DNA of 64,000 bases. Origin: Devosia nitrariae. GTDB lineage: Bacteria; Pseudomonadota; Alphaproteobacteria; Rhizobiales; Devosiaceae. The translations under genes and the position numbers were made by a program. Under the pieces are notes generated by a model that ran no database searches, was not told where the DNA came from, and saw only the letters and a list, made by a program, of their open reading frames with translations. Location: positions 361,322 through 425,321 of the forward strand of contig NZ_BSNS01000002.1 in assembly GCF_030160115.1 (NCBI RefSeq), given 5' to 3'. Position 1 is the stretch's first letter; each line of letters begins with the position of its first letter. Shown piece after piece: positions 43,293 through 51,871 of the stretch.

Positions 43293-44630
43293 CTACTCCT
43301 TGTCGGCCGGCCCCGTCGGCGCGACGCGCGCGGGGATCAGAGGATGGTCAGGGGCCTTCTCTCCCAGAACATAGGCTGCCTGCAAGCGCGTCTCGGCATC
43401 GGCCGCGCTTGCCTCGGTGCGGGCGTGGATGCGGGCGATGGGCGTACCGGCCTCGACCCGCTCACCGAGCCCCAGCAGGCGGTCAAAGCCGACGGTATGG
43501 TCGATGGTGTCGGTCGGCATGGTGCGCCCGCCGCCAAGGGCGACGACGGCCATGCCGACGCCGCGGGTGTCGATAGCGGCGATGGTCCCCCGCCCTTTCG
43601 CGAGCACGTCTCGCACGATCAGTGCCGGGGCAAGATGCGCATCCATGCGCTCGACGAAATCGGAGGGGCCGCCAAGCGCGGCGACCATGCGGGAAAAACG
43701 CTCCGCCGCCCGACCGCTCGCCAGCGCCTCCTCGACTTGCTTGCGGGCGGTGGCCGCATCGGGAGCCGTGCCGGTCATCTCGACGATCTCGGCGCAGAGG
43801 GCGAGAGTCACCTCCTTCAAGCGCGGGTCCTGGTGCCTGCCGGTGAGGAAATCCACGGCATTGCGCACCTCAAGACCGTTGCCGGCCGCTCTTGCCAGCG
43901 GCTCATTCATGTCGGTGATCAACGCGCTGGTCTTCATGCCGGCGCCATTGGCGACCTCGACGAGGCTCCTTGCCAGATCGCGCGATTTCTCGAGCGTCGG
44001 CATGAAGGCGCCGGAGCCGGTCTTGACGTCGAGGACGAGGCAATCGAGCCCGGCGGCCAGCTTCTTGGAGAGGATCGAGGCGGTGATGAGGGCGATGGAT
44101 TCGACCGTCCCCGTCACATCGCGGATGGCATAGAGGGTCTTGTCGGCCGGGGCGAGATCGGCGGTCTGGCCGATGATGGCGCAACCCACTTCCCTCACGA
44201 CCTTGCCGAAGAGTTCGTTGTCGGGACTGGTGGTGTAGCCGGGGATGGAGTCGAACTTGTCGAGCGTGCCGCCGGTATGACCGAGACCGCGGCCCGAGAT
44301 CATCGGCACGTAGATGCCGCAGACGGCCAGGATCGGGGCGAGCATCAGCGAGACGTTGTCTCCGACCCCGCCGGTCGAATGCTTGTCGGCGACAGGCCCG
44401 TCGAAGTGGCTCCAGTCGAGCACGGCGCCGGAATCGCGCATGGCAAGGGTCAGCGCGACGCGCTCGTCCATGCTCATGTCGCGGAAAAATACCGCCATGG
44501 CGAAGGCTGCGGCCTGGGCATGAGAGACGGTGCCCTGCGCAAACCCGGCAATGAAACGGTTTATCTCACCAGCAGAGAGTTCGTGGCCGTCGCGTTTACG
44601 GATGATGATTTCCTGCGGGAGCAAACTCAT
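43293..44630 (-). CDS. deoA: Thymidine phosphorylase
   Basis: Cleaves thymidine (and deoxyuridine) with phosphate to base and deoxyribose-1-phosphate. ATG 44630 follows AAGGGG and gives a 445-residue protein with the family start [20 protein letters not shown], the phosphate site ([20 protein letters not shown]), the signature [20 protein letters not shown] and [11 protein letters not shown]. Length is normal. It is 2 bp before deoB. The divergent hydrolase gene begins about 77 bp upstream, so deoA-deoB-upp must use a promoter in that short gap. Confidence 0.97.
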   Translation of the reverse strand: MSLLPQEIIIRKRDGHELSAGEINRFIAGFAQGTVSHAQAAAFAMAVFFRDMSMDERVALTLAMRDSGAVLDWSHFDGPVADKHSTGGVGDNVSLMLAPILAVCGIYVPMISGRGLGHTGGTLDKFDSIPGYTTSPDNELFGKVVREVGCAIIGQTADLAPADKTLYAIRDVTGTVESIALITASILSKKLAAGLDCLVLDVKTGSGAFMPTLEKSRDLARSLVEVANGAGMKTSALITDMNEPLARAAGNGLEVRNAVDFLTGRHQDPRLKEVTLALCAEIVEMTGTAPDAATARKQVEEALASGRAAERFSRMVAALGGPSDFVERMDAHLAPALIVRDVLAKGRGTIAAIDTRGVGMAVVALGGGRTMPTDTIDHTVGFDRLLGLGERVEAGTPIARIHARTEASAADAETRLQAAYVLGEKAPDHPLIPARVAPTGPADKE

Positions 44631-44707
44631 GGCGACCCCTTGTGTCCCCGAGCCGTGGCGGTCAAGCTTGGCGACAAGACAGGCCCTTCGACCACGGGGA
44701 GAGAGAA

Positions 44708-45619
44708 TTGAACGACAATGCCAGCGTGATAACCGACACGGTCCCGGATGCGGATGGTGTGTTTCGCATCTGGCCCGGGCAGACCGCACCGGGTTCGGAG
44801 CACTGGGACTGGCAGGAGAGGACCTCTCCCCCTCCCTGGCCGACCCCTAGCTTGCGCTACACACGGAACGTCGTCGTGCCGACGGTGACGCTGCATCGGC
44901 CACCCGCCGGCAAGGCCAACGGTACGGCGATGATCATCGCACCGGGTGGAGCCTTCCATTTCCTGATGGTCGATCACGAGGGCCATGAAATGGCCCGCTG
45001 GCTCAACGGGCTGGGCGTGACCGCGCTCGTGCTGAAGTATCGTTTGGGTCGGACGCCTGACGACGACGCGGGGATGCCGGCCTGGCGGGAGGGCTTCCAC
45101 CGCCAGCGCGCACCGGTGACCCAAACCGATATCCATCCGCCCGAAGCCGGCTTCACGCAGGCGATCAGGGAAATGGGCGAGGAGGACGGACGACAGGCGA
45201 TCCGCTATACCCGCGACCGGGCCACGGACTGGGGCATCGCACCGCACCGCATCGGCATTGCCGGCTTTTCGGCAGGCGGCGGGGTCGCCATGGGCGCCGC
45301 CATGCAGCACGACGTGCAAAGTCGTCCGGATTTCGCTGTCGGCATCTACCCCGCCTATCGCAGTGCGCTTAGCCTGCCGGACAGCCCACCGCCCTTGTTC
45401 CTCGTCGCGTCGGACGAGGACTTGTCGGTGCCGCCGATGTCGACGAGCCGGCTTTACGAGGCATGGCACAAGGCCGGTGGACCGGCCGAACTGCATGTGT
45501 TCGGCGATGGCCCGCACGGCTTCGGCATGACGCGCATCGGCACGCTCTCGGATATTTGGCCGATGCTGCTGGCGAACTGGTTGCGCGCCCGCGGCCTGCT
45601 GGATCGCGCCGCGACTTAG
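44708..45619 (+). CDS. Alpha/beta hydrolase, acetyl-esterase-like
   Basis: A cytoplasmic hydrolase of about 303 residues. No ATG fits well; TTG 44708 after GGGGAGAG is the best start, GTG 44726 the alternative. The catalytic serine is in [19 protein letters not shown], the oxyanion region is [20 protein letters not shown], the Asp is in [12 protein letters not shown] and the His in [10 protein letters not shown]. The fold resembles acetyl xylan esterase/endo-1,4-xylanase B-type and BD-FAE esterases. It is the only plus-strand gene inside the nucleoside cluster. Whether it acts on an acylated nucleoside or something unrelated is unknown. Confidence 0.85.
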   Translation: MNDNASVITDTVPDADGVFRIWPGQTAPGSEHWDWQERTSPPPWPTPSLRYTRNVVVPTVTLHRPPAGKANGTAMIIAPGGAFHFLMVDHEGHEMARWLNGLGVTALVLKYRLGRTPDDDAGMPAWREGFHRQRAPVTQTDIHPPEAGFTQAIREMGEEDGRQAIRYTRDRATDWGIAPHRIGIAGFSAGGGVAMGAAMQHDVQSRPDFAVGIYPAYRSALSLPDSPPPLFLVASDEDLSVPPMSTSRLYEAWHKAGGPAELHVFGDGPHGFGMTRIGTLSDIWPMLLANWLRARGLLDRAAT

Positions 45620-45648
45620 GGGAAAAGACACCGGATCGCCCCCGTGCC

Positions 45649-48030
45649 TCATGCTCCGTAGGGGATCCACACGTTCTTGATCTGGGTCGCCTTGGCCAGC
45701 CAATAGTCGCCCTCGAATTTTTCCTTGTCGAACAAATCAAAGGCAAGGCCCTTGCTGGTCCAGGTCTGCTTGACGTTACCGACCGAAGCCTTCTCAACCA
45801 TGGCCGAGGCGTCCCGCGGGCCGAAGAACCACATGGCGTCGACACCGTCATGCTCGGCAAGTGTCTTGGCGAGGGTGACGGCATCGCCGGTGACGATGTT
45901 GACGACGCCGGAAGGTACGTCCGAGGTTTCGAGGACCTGGTAGAGGTCGGTCACCGAGAGCGGTGACACCTGCGAGGGCACCAGCACCACGGGATTACCC
46001 ATGGCAAGCGCCGGGGCGAGGAGCGCGATCGACCCGAGGAGCGGCAGCTCGTCGGGCGCGACAATCGCCATCACGCCGATGGGCTCGACCATGGCCGCGG
46101 CGATGGCGCGCAGTGGCGGATTGTGCACGGCACCGTCGTACTTGTCGGCCCAGGCGGCGAAGGCGAAGAGGCGCTCGACGCCGGCGGCAACCTCCGCCTC
46201 TCCTGCCCGGCCGGTCTGCGCCTTGATGCGGGCGGCGAATTCGTCGCGGCGGTAGTCGAGATTTTCGGCAAGAAAATAGAGGATCTGCGCGCGGGTGTGG
46301 GCTGCGGTCGTGCCCCAGCCAAGAGCGGCGCGCGCTGCCTCGACGGCGTTGCGGATGTCCTTGCGGTTGCCCTCTCCGACTTCGCCGATGAGCTGGCCCT
46401 CGGAGCCATGGACGGGACGCGAATAGCCGCTGTCGGGTCGGGCCTGCTTGCCGCCGATATACATCTTGGCGGTCTGGTCGAGGTGGTCGGTGTCGAGCGG
46501 ATTTGCCTTCTCGGCCCCAGCCTTGCCGGAGGCTGCGCCGGCCGGAGCCGCTTTCAGCGCCTTCTCCCAGCCAGGCTTTAGATAGACCGCCATGCCCTCG
46601 CGGCCGCCTTCGCGCCCGAACCCGGATTCCTTGTAGCCGCCGAAGCCGACGGCGGCGTCGAAATTGTTGGTGCCGTTGATCCACACCACCCCTGCCTTGA
46701 CCTTGGGGGCGATGTCGAGGGCAAGGTTGATGTTCTCGCTCCAGATGGTGGCGGCAAGGCCATACTTTGTATTGTTGGCGAGGGCCACCGCCTCCTCGGG
46801 TGTGCGGAAGCTCATGGCAACGAGCACCGGCCCGAAGATCTCCTCCTCGACCAGCGTGTTGGCGGGTGAGACGTTGGTGACGAGGGCGGGCTTGAGGAAA
46901 CAACCCTTGTCGGGCACCACGGTCCCTTCCGGTTCGTAGACCGCGGCGCCTTCCTTGATGCCCTGTTTCATCAGGTCGCGAATGCGTTCGACCTGAACGG
47001 GGGCGACCAGCGCACCGATGTCGATGGCCTTGTCCAGCGGATCGCCAACGCGCAGGGTCGCCATCCGCTTCTTCAGCTTGGCGATGAAGCGTTCCTCGAT
47101 GCTCTCCTGCACGAGCAGCCGCGAGCCGGCGCAGCACACCTGCCCCTGATTGAACCAGATCGCATCGACGAGGCCCTCGATGGCGCTGTCGACGTCGGCA
47201 TCCTCGAAGACGATGTAGGGGCTCTTGCCGCCAAGCTCGAGCGAGAGGCCCTTGCCGGTGCCGGCGGTTGCCGCGCGGATCATCTTGCCGACTTCGGTCG
47301 AGCCGGTGAAGGCGATCTTGTCGATGCCGTCATGGGCAACGATCGCCTGACCTGTCTCGCCCATGCCGGTGACGATATTGACGACGCCCTTGGGCAGCCC
47401 GGCGCGCTCGCAGATCTCGGCAAAGAGCAGGGCCGTCAGCGAGGTGAACTCGGCGGGCTTGAGGATCACCGTGTTGCCGGCGGCCAGGGCCGGAGCGATC
47501 TTCCAGGCGAGCATCAGCAGCGGGAAGTTCCACGGGATGATCTGGCCGCACACCCCATAGGGGACCTGGCCGGGGAACTCGCGCGCGATGTGCTGGGCCC
47601 AGCCGGCGTGGTGGTAGAAATGGCGGGCGACGAGCGGAATGTCGAGATCGCGGCTCTCGCGGATAGGCTTGCCATTGTCCATGGATTCAAGGACGGCGAA
47701 CAGCCGCGAGTGCTTCTGGATGGCGCGGGCGATGGCATAGAGATATCTGCCGCGCTCGTACCCGGAGAGCGCGCTCCAGCCCTTGAAGGCGGCGCGCGCG
47801 GCCTTGACCGCCTTGTCGACGTCTTCGGGCGAGCCGTCGGTGACCTGCGCCAGGCTCTCGCCCGTAGCCGGGTTGTCGGACGAGAAGGTCTTGCCGGGTC
47901 TCGTCCATCTGCCGTCGATGAAATGGCCGAACTTGCGCCCGTGAGCCTCCAGCCAGGCGATGGCGGGATCGGGGCTTTCTGGCGCCGGACCGTAGTCAAG
48001 GGTCTCGAAGATTTGCGCGATTTTGTTCAT
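45649..48030 (-). CDS. Double-domain aldehyde dehydrogenase
   Basis: A 793-residue cytoplasmic protein made of two ALDH-like units. Residues ~30-490 are a complete enzyme: VILKPAEFTSLTALLFAEIC, KIAFTGSTEVGKMIRAATAG, the general-base Glu in LSLELGGKSPYIVFEDADVD, and the nucleophile Cys in FNQGQVCCAGSRLLVQES. Residues ~530-793 repeat the NAD-binding half (AAMVEPIGVMAIVAPDELPL, MGNPVVLVPSQVSPLSVTDL), but the catalytic Cys and Glu are missing, so this half is structural. It lies between deoC and deoA and would oxidise the acetaldehyde released by DeoC. Confidence 0.93.
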   Translation of the reverse strand: MNKIAQIFETLDYGPAPESPDPAIAWLEAHGRKFGHFIDGRWTRPGKTFSSDNPATGESLAQVTDGSPEDVDKAVKAARAAFKGWSALSGYERGRYLYAIARAIQKHSRLFAVLESMDNGKPIRESRDLDIPLVARHFYHHAGWAQHIAREFPGQVPYGVCGQIIPWNFPLLMLAWKIAPALAAGNTVILKPAEFTSLTALLFAEICERAGLPKGVVNIVTGMGETGQAIVAHDGIDKIAFTGSTEVGKMIRAATAGTGKGLSLELGGKSPYIVFEDADVDSAIEGLVDAIWFNQGQVCCAGSRLLVQESIEERFIAKLKKRMATLRVGDPLDKAIDIGALVAPVQVERIRDLMKQGIKEGAAVYEPEGTVVPDKGCFLKPALVTNVSPANTLVEEEIFGPVLVAMSFRTPEEAVALANNTKYGLAATIWSENINLALDIAPKVKAGVVWINGTNNFDAAVGFGGYKESGFGREGGREGMAVYLKPGWEKALKAAPAGAASGKAGAEKANPLDTDHLDQTAKMYIGGKQARPDSGYSRPVHGSEGQLIGEVGEGNRKDIRNAVEAARAALGWGTTAAHTRAQILYFLAENLDYRRDEFAARIKAQTGRAGEAEVAAGVERLFAFAAWADKYDGAVHNPPLRAIAAAMVEPIGVMAIVAPDELPLLGSIALLAPALAMGNPVVLVPSQVSPLSVTDLYQVLETSDVPSGVVNIVTGDAVTLAKTLAEHDGVDAMWFFGPRDASAMVEKASVGNVKQTWTSKGLAFDLFDKEKFEGDYWLAKATQIKNVWIPYGA

Positions 48031-48076
48031 GGTGGCCTCCTTGGAGTGCCGATTATCTTAACGAGGATCGCGAGGA

Positions 48077-48186
48077 CCCCCTCCCTTCCCTCCCCACAAG
48101 GGGGAGGGTGAACCCGGTGAACCGTGCACTATTTTGCCACATCCCCGATGCCACCCTCCCCCTTGTGGGGAGGGCCAGGGAGGGGG
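48077..48186. repeat. Long inverted repeat between deoC and the aldehyde dehydrogenase
   Basis: CCCCCTCCCTTCCCTCCCCA then CAAGGGGGAGGGTG (from 48077) is mirrored by CACCCTCCCCCTTGTGGGGA then GGGCCAGGGAGGGGG (to 48186), with arms of about 34 bp and a spacer of about 40 bp. It looks like a small palindromic mobile element or processing signal. It may lower read-through from deoC into the dehydrogenase. Confidence 0.7.
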
Positions 48187-48201
48187 TGCGCCGTAGGCGC
48201 C

Positions 48202-49194
48202 TTACACCATCGGCTGCCGGTAGTCGGCCGAATAATGCCCAGTCAGTCCATGCTCCAGTTGCCGCTCGATGTCGGTGAGGAGTGACGAGGCGCCGAAGCG
48301 GAAGAGGTGGGGCTGGAGCCAATGGGTGCCCAGCTCCTCCTTCATCAGCGCCATATAGTCGAGCGCAAGCTTGGCCGTCGCGATGCCGCCGGCGGGCTTG
48401 TAACCGATCTCGATACCCGTCTCCTCGGCGAACCAGCGGATCATGCGGATCATGGCAAGCGAGGTCGGCAGGTTCGCATTGACCTTTTCCTTGCCGGTCG
48501 AGGTCTTGATGAAATCGGCGCCGGCCATCATGCAGACGAGCGAAGCTTTGGCGACATTGGTGAGCGTTGCGAGTTCCCCGGTACCGAGGATGGTCTTGAT
48601 GTGCGCGTTCCCGCAGGCCTTGCGGAAAGCCTTCACCTCATCGTAGAGCCCCTGCCAGTCGCCGCGCAGGACCATGCCGCGCTCGATGACGATATCGATC
48701 TCCCTGGCCCCATCGGCGACGGACGATTCGATCTCCCTGATCCTGGTATCGAGGGGAGCAAGGCCGTGCGGGAACGCGGTGGAGACGGCAGCAACTGGAA
48801 TGCCGGTCCCCTCCAGGGCGTCCACGGCCGTCTTGACGAAGCTGTGGTAGACGCAGACGGCGCCGGGATGGATATCGAGGTTGGCAACGCCCAGCCCTTC
48901 GAGGATGTCGCGGCGCACCGGATTGCGCGCTTTGGCGCAAAGCCGCTCGACGCGGCCGGGCGTGTCGTCGGAATTGAGGGTGGTGAGGTCAATGAAGGTG
49001 ATCGCCCTCAAAAGCCAGGCGACCTGCCAGTCCTTCTTGACCGTCCGGCGGGCGGGCAGCGTTGCGGCACGACGTTCGAGCGCCGAGCGGTTCATGCGCA
49101 CGCGTTCGACCCAGTCGAGATCGAGCGGGAAACCGGGATTACGCTTGTGGGGCGTGTCCGCCACCCTTTGGTGATCGACGACCCTGAGGCTCAT
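48202..49194 (-). CDS. deoC: Deoxyribose-phosphate aldolase
   Basis: Splits 2-deoxyribose-5-phosphate into glyceraldehyde-3-phosphate and acetaldehyde. ATG 49194 follows GGAAGGAGG at seven bases and gives 330 residues, the long alphaproteobacterial form (E. coli type is ~259), with an N-terminal extension of about 60 residues. The Schiff-base Lys is in DFIKTSTGKEKVNA; other motifs are FIDLTTLNSDDTPGRVERLC, GAREIDIVIERGMVLRGDW, KTILGTGELAT and IGYKPAGGIATAKLALDYMA (second catalytic Lys). It follows cdd by 53 bp. Confidence 0.96.
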   Translation of the reverse strand: MSLRVVDHQRVADTPHKRNPGFPLDLDWVERVRMNRSALERRAATLPARRTVKKDWQVAWLLRAITFIDLTTLNSDDTPGRVERLCAKARNPVRRDILEGLGVANLDIHPGAVCVYHSFVKTAVDALEGTGIPVAAVSTAFPHGLAPLDTRIREIESSVADGAREIDIVIERGMVLRGDWQGLYDEVKAFRKACGNAHIKTILGTGELATLTNVAKASLVCMMAGADFIKTSTGKEKVNANLPTSLAMIRMIRWFAEETGIEIGYKPAGGIATAKLALDYMALMKEELGTHWLQPHLFRFGASSLLTDIERQLEHGLTGHYSADYRQPMV

Positions 49195-49247
49195 GACTTC
49201 CTCCCTTCCCAAGAACCGGGAAAATCTGCGCCGGCATTGCGGCAATG

Positions 49248-49661
49248 TTATCGCGCGCCCAAATGATCCGGGCCGAACGAGTGTGGCAGCAATTGCCCCA
49301 ACGTCGCTCTCAGCGGTTCGCCGTCGACGCCGTGCGAGATGATCTCGACATCGAGGTCGGCGAATTCGCGGATGCGCTGGCGACAACCGCCGCAGGGGGT
49401 CACCGGCTCCGTACCGGGACCGGTGACGTAGATGCGGGTGATGCGCTTGGCCCCGCCCGCAACCATGGCGGCGATCGCCGAGGCCTCTGCACAGTTGCCC
49501 TGCGGATAGGCGGCGTTCTCGACATTGCAGCCGGCATAGATGCGGCCATCATCGGCAAGGATCGCCGCGCCTACCCTGAATTTGGAATAGGGCGCATACG
49601 CCCTGGCGCGGACGGCCTCGGCAGCTTCGAACAGGGCCTCATCGGTAGGCGTTGCTGACAT
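49248..49661 (-). CDS. cdd: Cytidine deaminase
   Basis: Converts cytidine and deoxycytidine to uridine forms. The 137-residue small tetrameric type has the zinc site NCAEASAIAAM (first ligand Cys, catalytic Glu) and PCGGCRQRIREFAD (two Cys), and the substrate region YAPYSKFRVGAAILADDGRI with GCNVENAAYPQG. Length is normal. It lies 109 bp after the nucleoside permease genes and 53 bp before deoC, linking uptake to catabolism. Confidence 0.96.
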   Translation of the reverse strand: MSATPTDEALFEAAEAVRARAYAPYSKFRVGAAILADDGRIYAGCNVENAAYPQGNCAEASAIAAMVAGGAKRITRIYVTGPGTEPVTPCGGCRQRIREFADLDVEIISHGVDGEPLRATLGQLLPHSFGPDHLGAR

Positions 49662-49770
49662 GGTCCTCGTTTCGTTCCGCCACCGCTCTCCGGGAAGGGA
49701 GTGCGGCGGCTAGGGTTTGCGTTTGGGATCACGCCTTCCAGCGCAACGCGGTGTCCACCGGCGAAAGCGC

Positions 49771-50739
49771 CTACCGCTCCTTGGTATAGGCTACACCCCC
49801 GGCCTTGGGACCGACAGCCTTGCCGATGAAGCCGGCCAGCAGGACGACCGTCAGCACGTAGGGCAGCGCCTGGATCGCCTGAACGGGCACCTCGCCGATC
49901 ACTGGCAGCCGCGCCGATTGCAAACGGATCTGCAGCGCATCGAGGAAGCCGAACAGCAGGCAAGTGAACATGGCCGGCACCGGCTTCCACTTGGCAAAGA
50001 TCAGCGCGGCGAGCGCTATATATCCCTTGCCCGCGGTCATATTGTTGCCAAAGCCAGAGCCCTGCGCGATGGAGAAATATGCTCCGGCAATGCCACAGAG
50101 GAGTCCGGTGATGATGACGGCCTGGTAGCGCATCAGCGTCACCGAAATGCCCGCCGTATCGACTGCCTTCGGGTTCTCGCCAACGGCACGCACACGCAGG
50201 CCAAAGCGCGTGCGATAGAGCACATAGGCGGTGACCGGGACCATTATGAAGGCGATATAGACGAGCACATAGTGGCCTGAAACCAGGTCAGCGTAGATCG
50301 GGCCGAGTATCGGAACGCCACTCAATTCGCGGGCCAGAGGCAGGGTGACCGGCTCGAACCGCTCGCCCGGGCCAAGCGCCGGCGTGCGACCGCCCTGCCG
50401 GAACCAGGTCTGGCCGAGGAAGGTGGTAAGGCCCGCCGCCAGCATGTTGATGGCAACGCCGGCGATCAGCTGGTTCCCCTTGAGCGTGATCGCGGCAAGG
50501 CCCTGCAGCAGGGCCGTCCCGAGTGAAACGGTCATGCCGGCCGCAAGGCCCAGCCACATGGAGCCGGAGACCGCGGCGACGGCCGCGGCGGCAAAGGCTG
50601 CAGCGAGCATCTTGCCCTCGAGGCCAATGTCGAAGACGCCGGAGCGCTCGGAATAGAGGCCGGCAAGACAGGCCAGCAGCAACGGCGTCGACAGGCGGAT
50701 GGTGGCATCGAGCGTGGAGAGGATGACGGCGAGTGTCAT
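49771..50739 (-). CDS. Nucleoside ABC transporter permease 2
   Basis: A 322-residue inner-membrane permease of the BPD-transp-2 type, second subunit of a BMP-dependent nucleoside importer. ATG 50739 lies one base after the upstream stop. It has about eight hydrophobic segments, with ERSGVFDIGLEGKMLAAAFA, the family core just after the second helix, FRQGGRTPALG and LRVRAVGENPKAVDTAGISV (ATPase-contact loop), then LCGIAGAYFSIAQGSGFGNN. The pair resembles NupP/NupQ of Bacillus subtilis. Confidence 0.92.
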   Translation of the reverse strand: MTLAVILSTLDATIRLSTPLLLACLAGLYSERSGVFDIGLEGKMLAAAFAAAAVAAVSGSMWLGLAAGMTVSLGTALLQGLAAITLKGNQLIAGVAINMLAAGLTTFLGQTWFRQGGRTPALGPGERFEPVTLPLARELSGVPILGPIYADLVSGHYVLVYIAFIMVPVTAYVLYRTRFGLRVRAVGENPKAVDTAGISVTLMRYQAVIITGLLCGIAGAYFSIAQGSGFGNNMTAGKGYIALAALIFAKWKPVPAMFTCLLFGFLDALQIRLQSARLPVIGEVPVQAIQALPYVLTVVLLAGFIGKAVGPKAGGVAYTKER

Positions 50740-50740
50740 G

Positions 50741-51871
50741 TCAGCTCTCCGAACTCGCCGTCTCGCGCGCGACGGCTTCGGCTTTCTGCTCGGGCGAGAG
50801 CAGCATGAAGGTGAACTGCAGGCCCGGACGGAAGAGACCTTCCATAGCGCCCGTAAAGAGAATGACCAGGGCCTGGATGATGACGACCATGTTTCGATCA
50901 AGCCCCTGGATCACGTATTGCAGCTCGTTGCCGCCCTGGTAGAGCGCGCCGAAAAGGAGCGCGGCGAGTGCGATGCCGATGGGGTGGTTGCGGCCCATCA
51001 GCGCCACGGCGATGCCCACGAACCCCGCCTCGGCGACGAAATCGAGGACCAGGCGGTTCTGGACGCCCATGACCTCGTTGAGCGCGACCATGCCGGCGAG
51101 CGCGCCCGACATCGCCATCACGATCATAATGATGCGCGAGTTGGACATTCCGGCATAGCGCGACGCGGTCGGGTTGTGGCCGAGGGCGCGCAGCGCATAG
51201 CCGAACTTGGTGTGCCAGATGAGAATGTAAATGGCGATGAGCGCCAGGATCGCGACGAAGATCGAGAGGTTGACAGGGGTGTGCTGGAGGAACGGGACGA
51301 ACTCGCCGAGCTTGGGCAAGCGTCCACCCGGCGCGAAGGTGCGCGATTCCGGCCCCATGACGTTGGCCGGCTTGAACACGCGGTTGAGCATGTAGACCAT
51401 GATCGCGGCCGCGATGAAATTGAACATGATCGTGGTGATGACCACGTGACTGCCGCGCTTGGCCTGCAGATAGCCGGGAATGAACGCCCAGAACCCGCCG
51501 AAGACGGCGGCGGCGATCATCGCCAGCGGCGCAACCAGGAGCCAGTGGGTCTGGTCGAGCGCCAGGCAGACGATGGCGACGCCGAGGCCGGCGATATATG
51601 CCTGCCCGTTGCCGCCGATGTTGAAGAGGCTGGCGTGGGCGGCGACTGCCACGGCAAGGCCGGTAAAGACGAAGTTGGTGGCGTAGTAGAGAGTATAGCC
51701 GATGTTGAAGCCGTTGCCGAACGAGCCGGTGACGATGGCCCACATGGCCAGCAGCGGATTCTGACCGATCATCAGGACGACAAGCCCCGAGACGGCGAAG
51801 GCCAGCAACAGGTTAAGGAGCGGCAGAAGGGCGATGTCCGCCCAGCGCGGCAGGGGCCGGAGGGCGCTCAT
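50741..51871 (-). CDS. Nucleoside ABC transporter permease 1
   Basis: A 376-residue inner-membrane permease, partner of the preceding one. It has about nine hydrophobic segments (LLPLLNLLLAFAVSGLVVLM; YYATNFVFTGLAVAVAAHAS), the family core LFNIGGNGQAYIAGLGVAIV, the cytoplasmic loop YALRALGHNPTASRYAGMSN and LVLDFVAEAGFVGIAVALMG. It overlaps the ATPase stop by four bases (ATGA at 51868), so both are translated together, and runs into permease 2 with a one-base gap. Confidence 0.92.
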   Translation of the reverse strand: MSALRPLPRWADIALLPLLNLLLAFAVSGLVVLMIGQNPLLAMWAIVTGSFGNGFNIGYTLYYATNFVFTGLAVAVAAHASLFNIGGNGQAYIAGLGVAIVCLALDQTHWLLVAPLAMIAAAVFGGFWAFIPGYLQAKRGSHVVITTIMFNFIAAAIMVYMLNRVFKPANVMGPESRTFAPGGRLPKLGEFVPFLQHTPVNLSIFVAILALIAIYILIWHTKFGYALRALGHNPTASRYAGMSNSRIIMIVMAMSGALAGMVALNEVMGVQNRLVLDFVAEAGFVGIAVALMGRNHPIGIALAALLFGALYQGGNELQYVIQGLDRNMVVIIQALVILFTGAMEGLFRPGLQFTFMLLSPEQKAEAVARETASSES

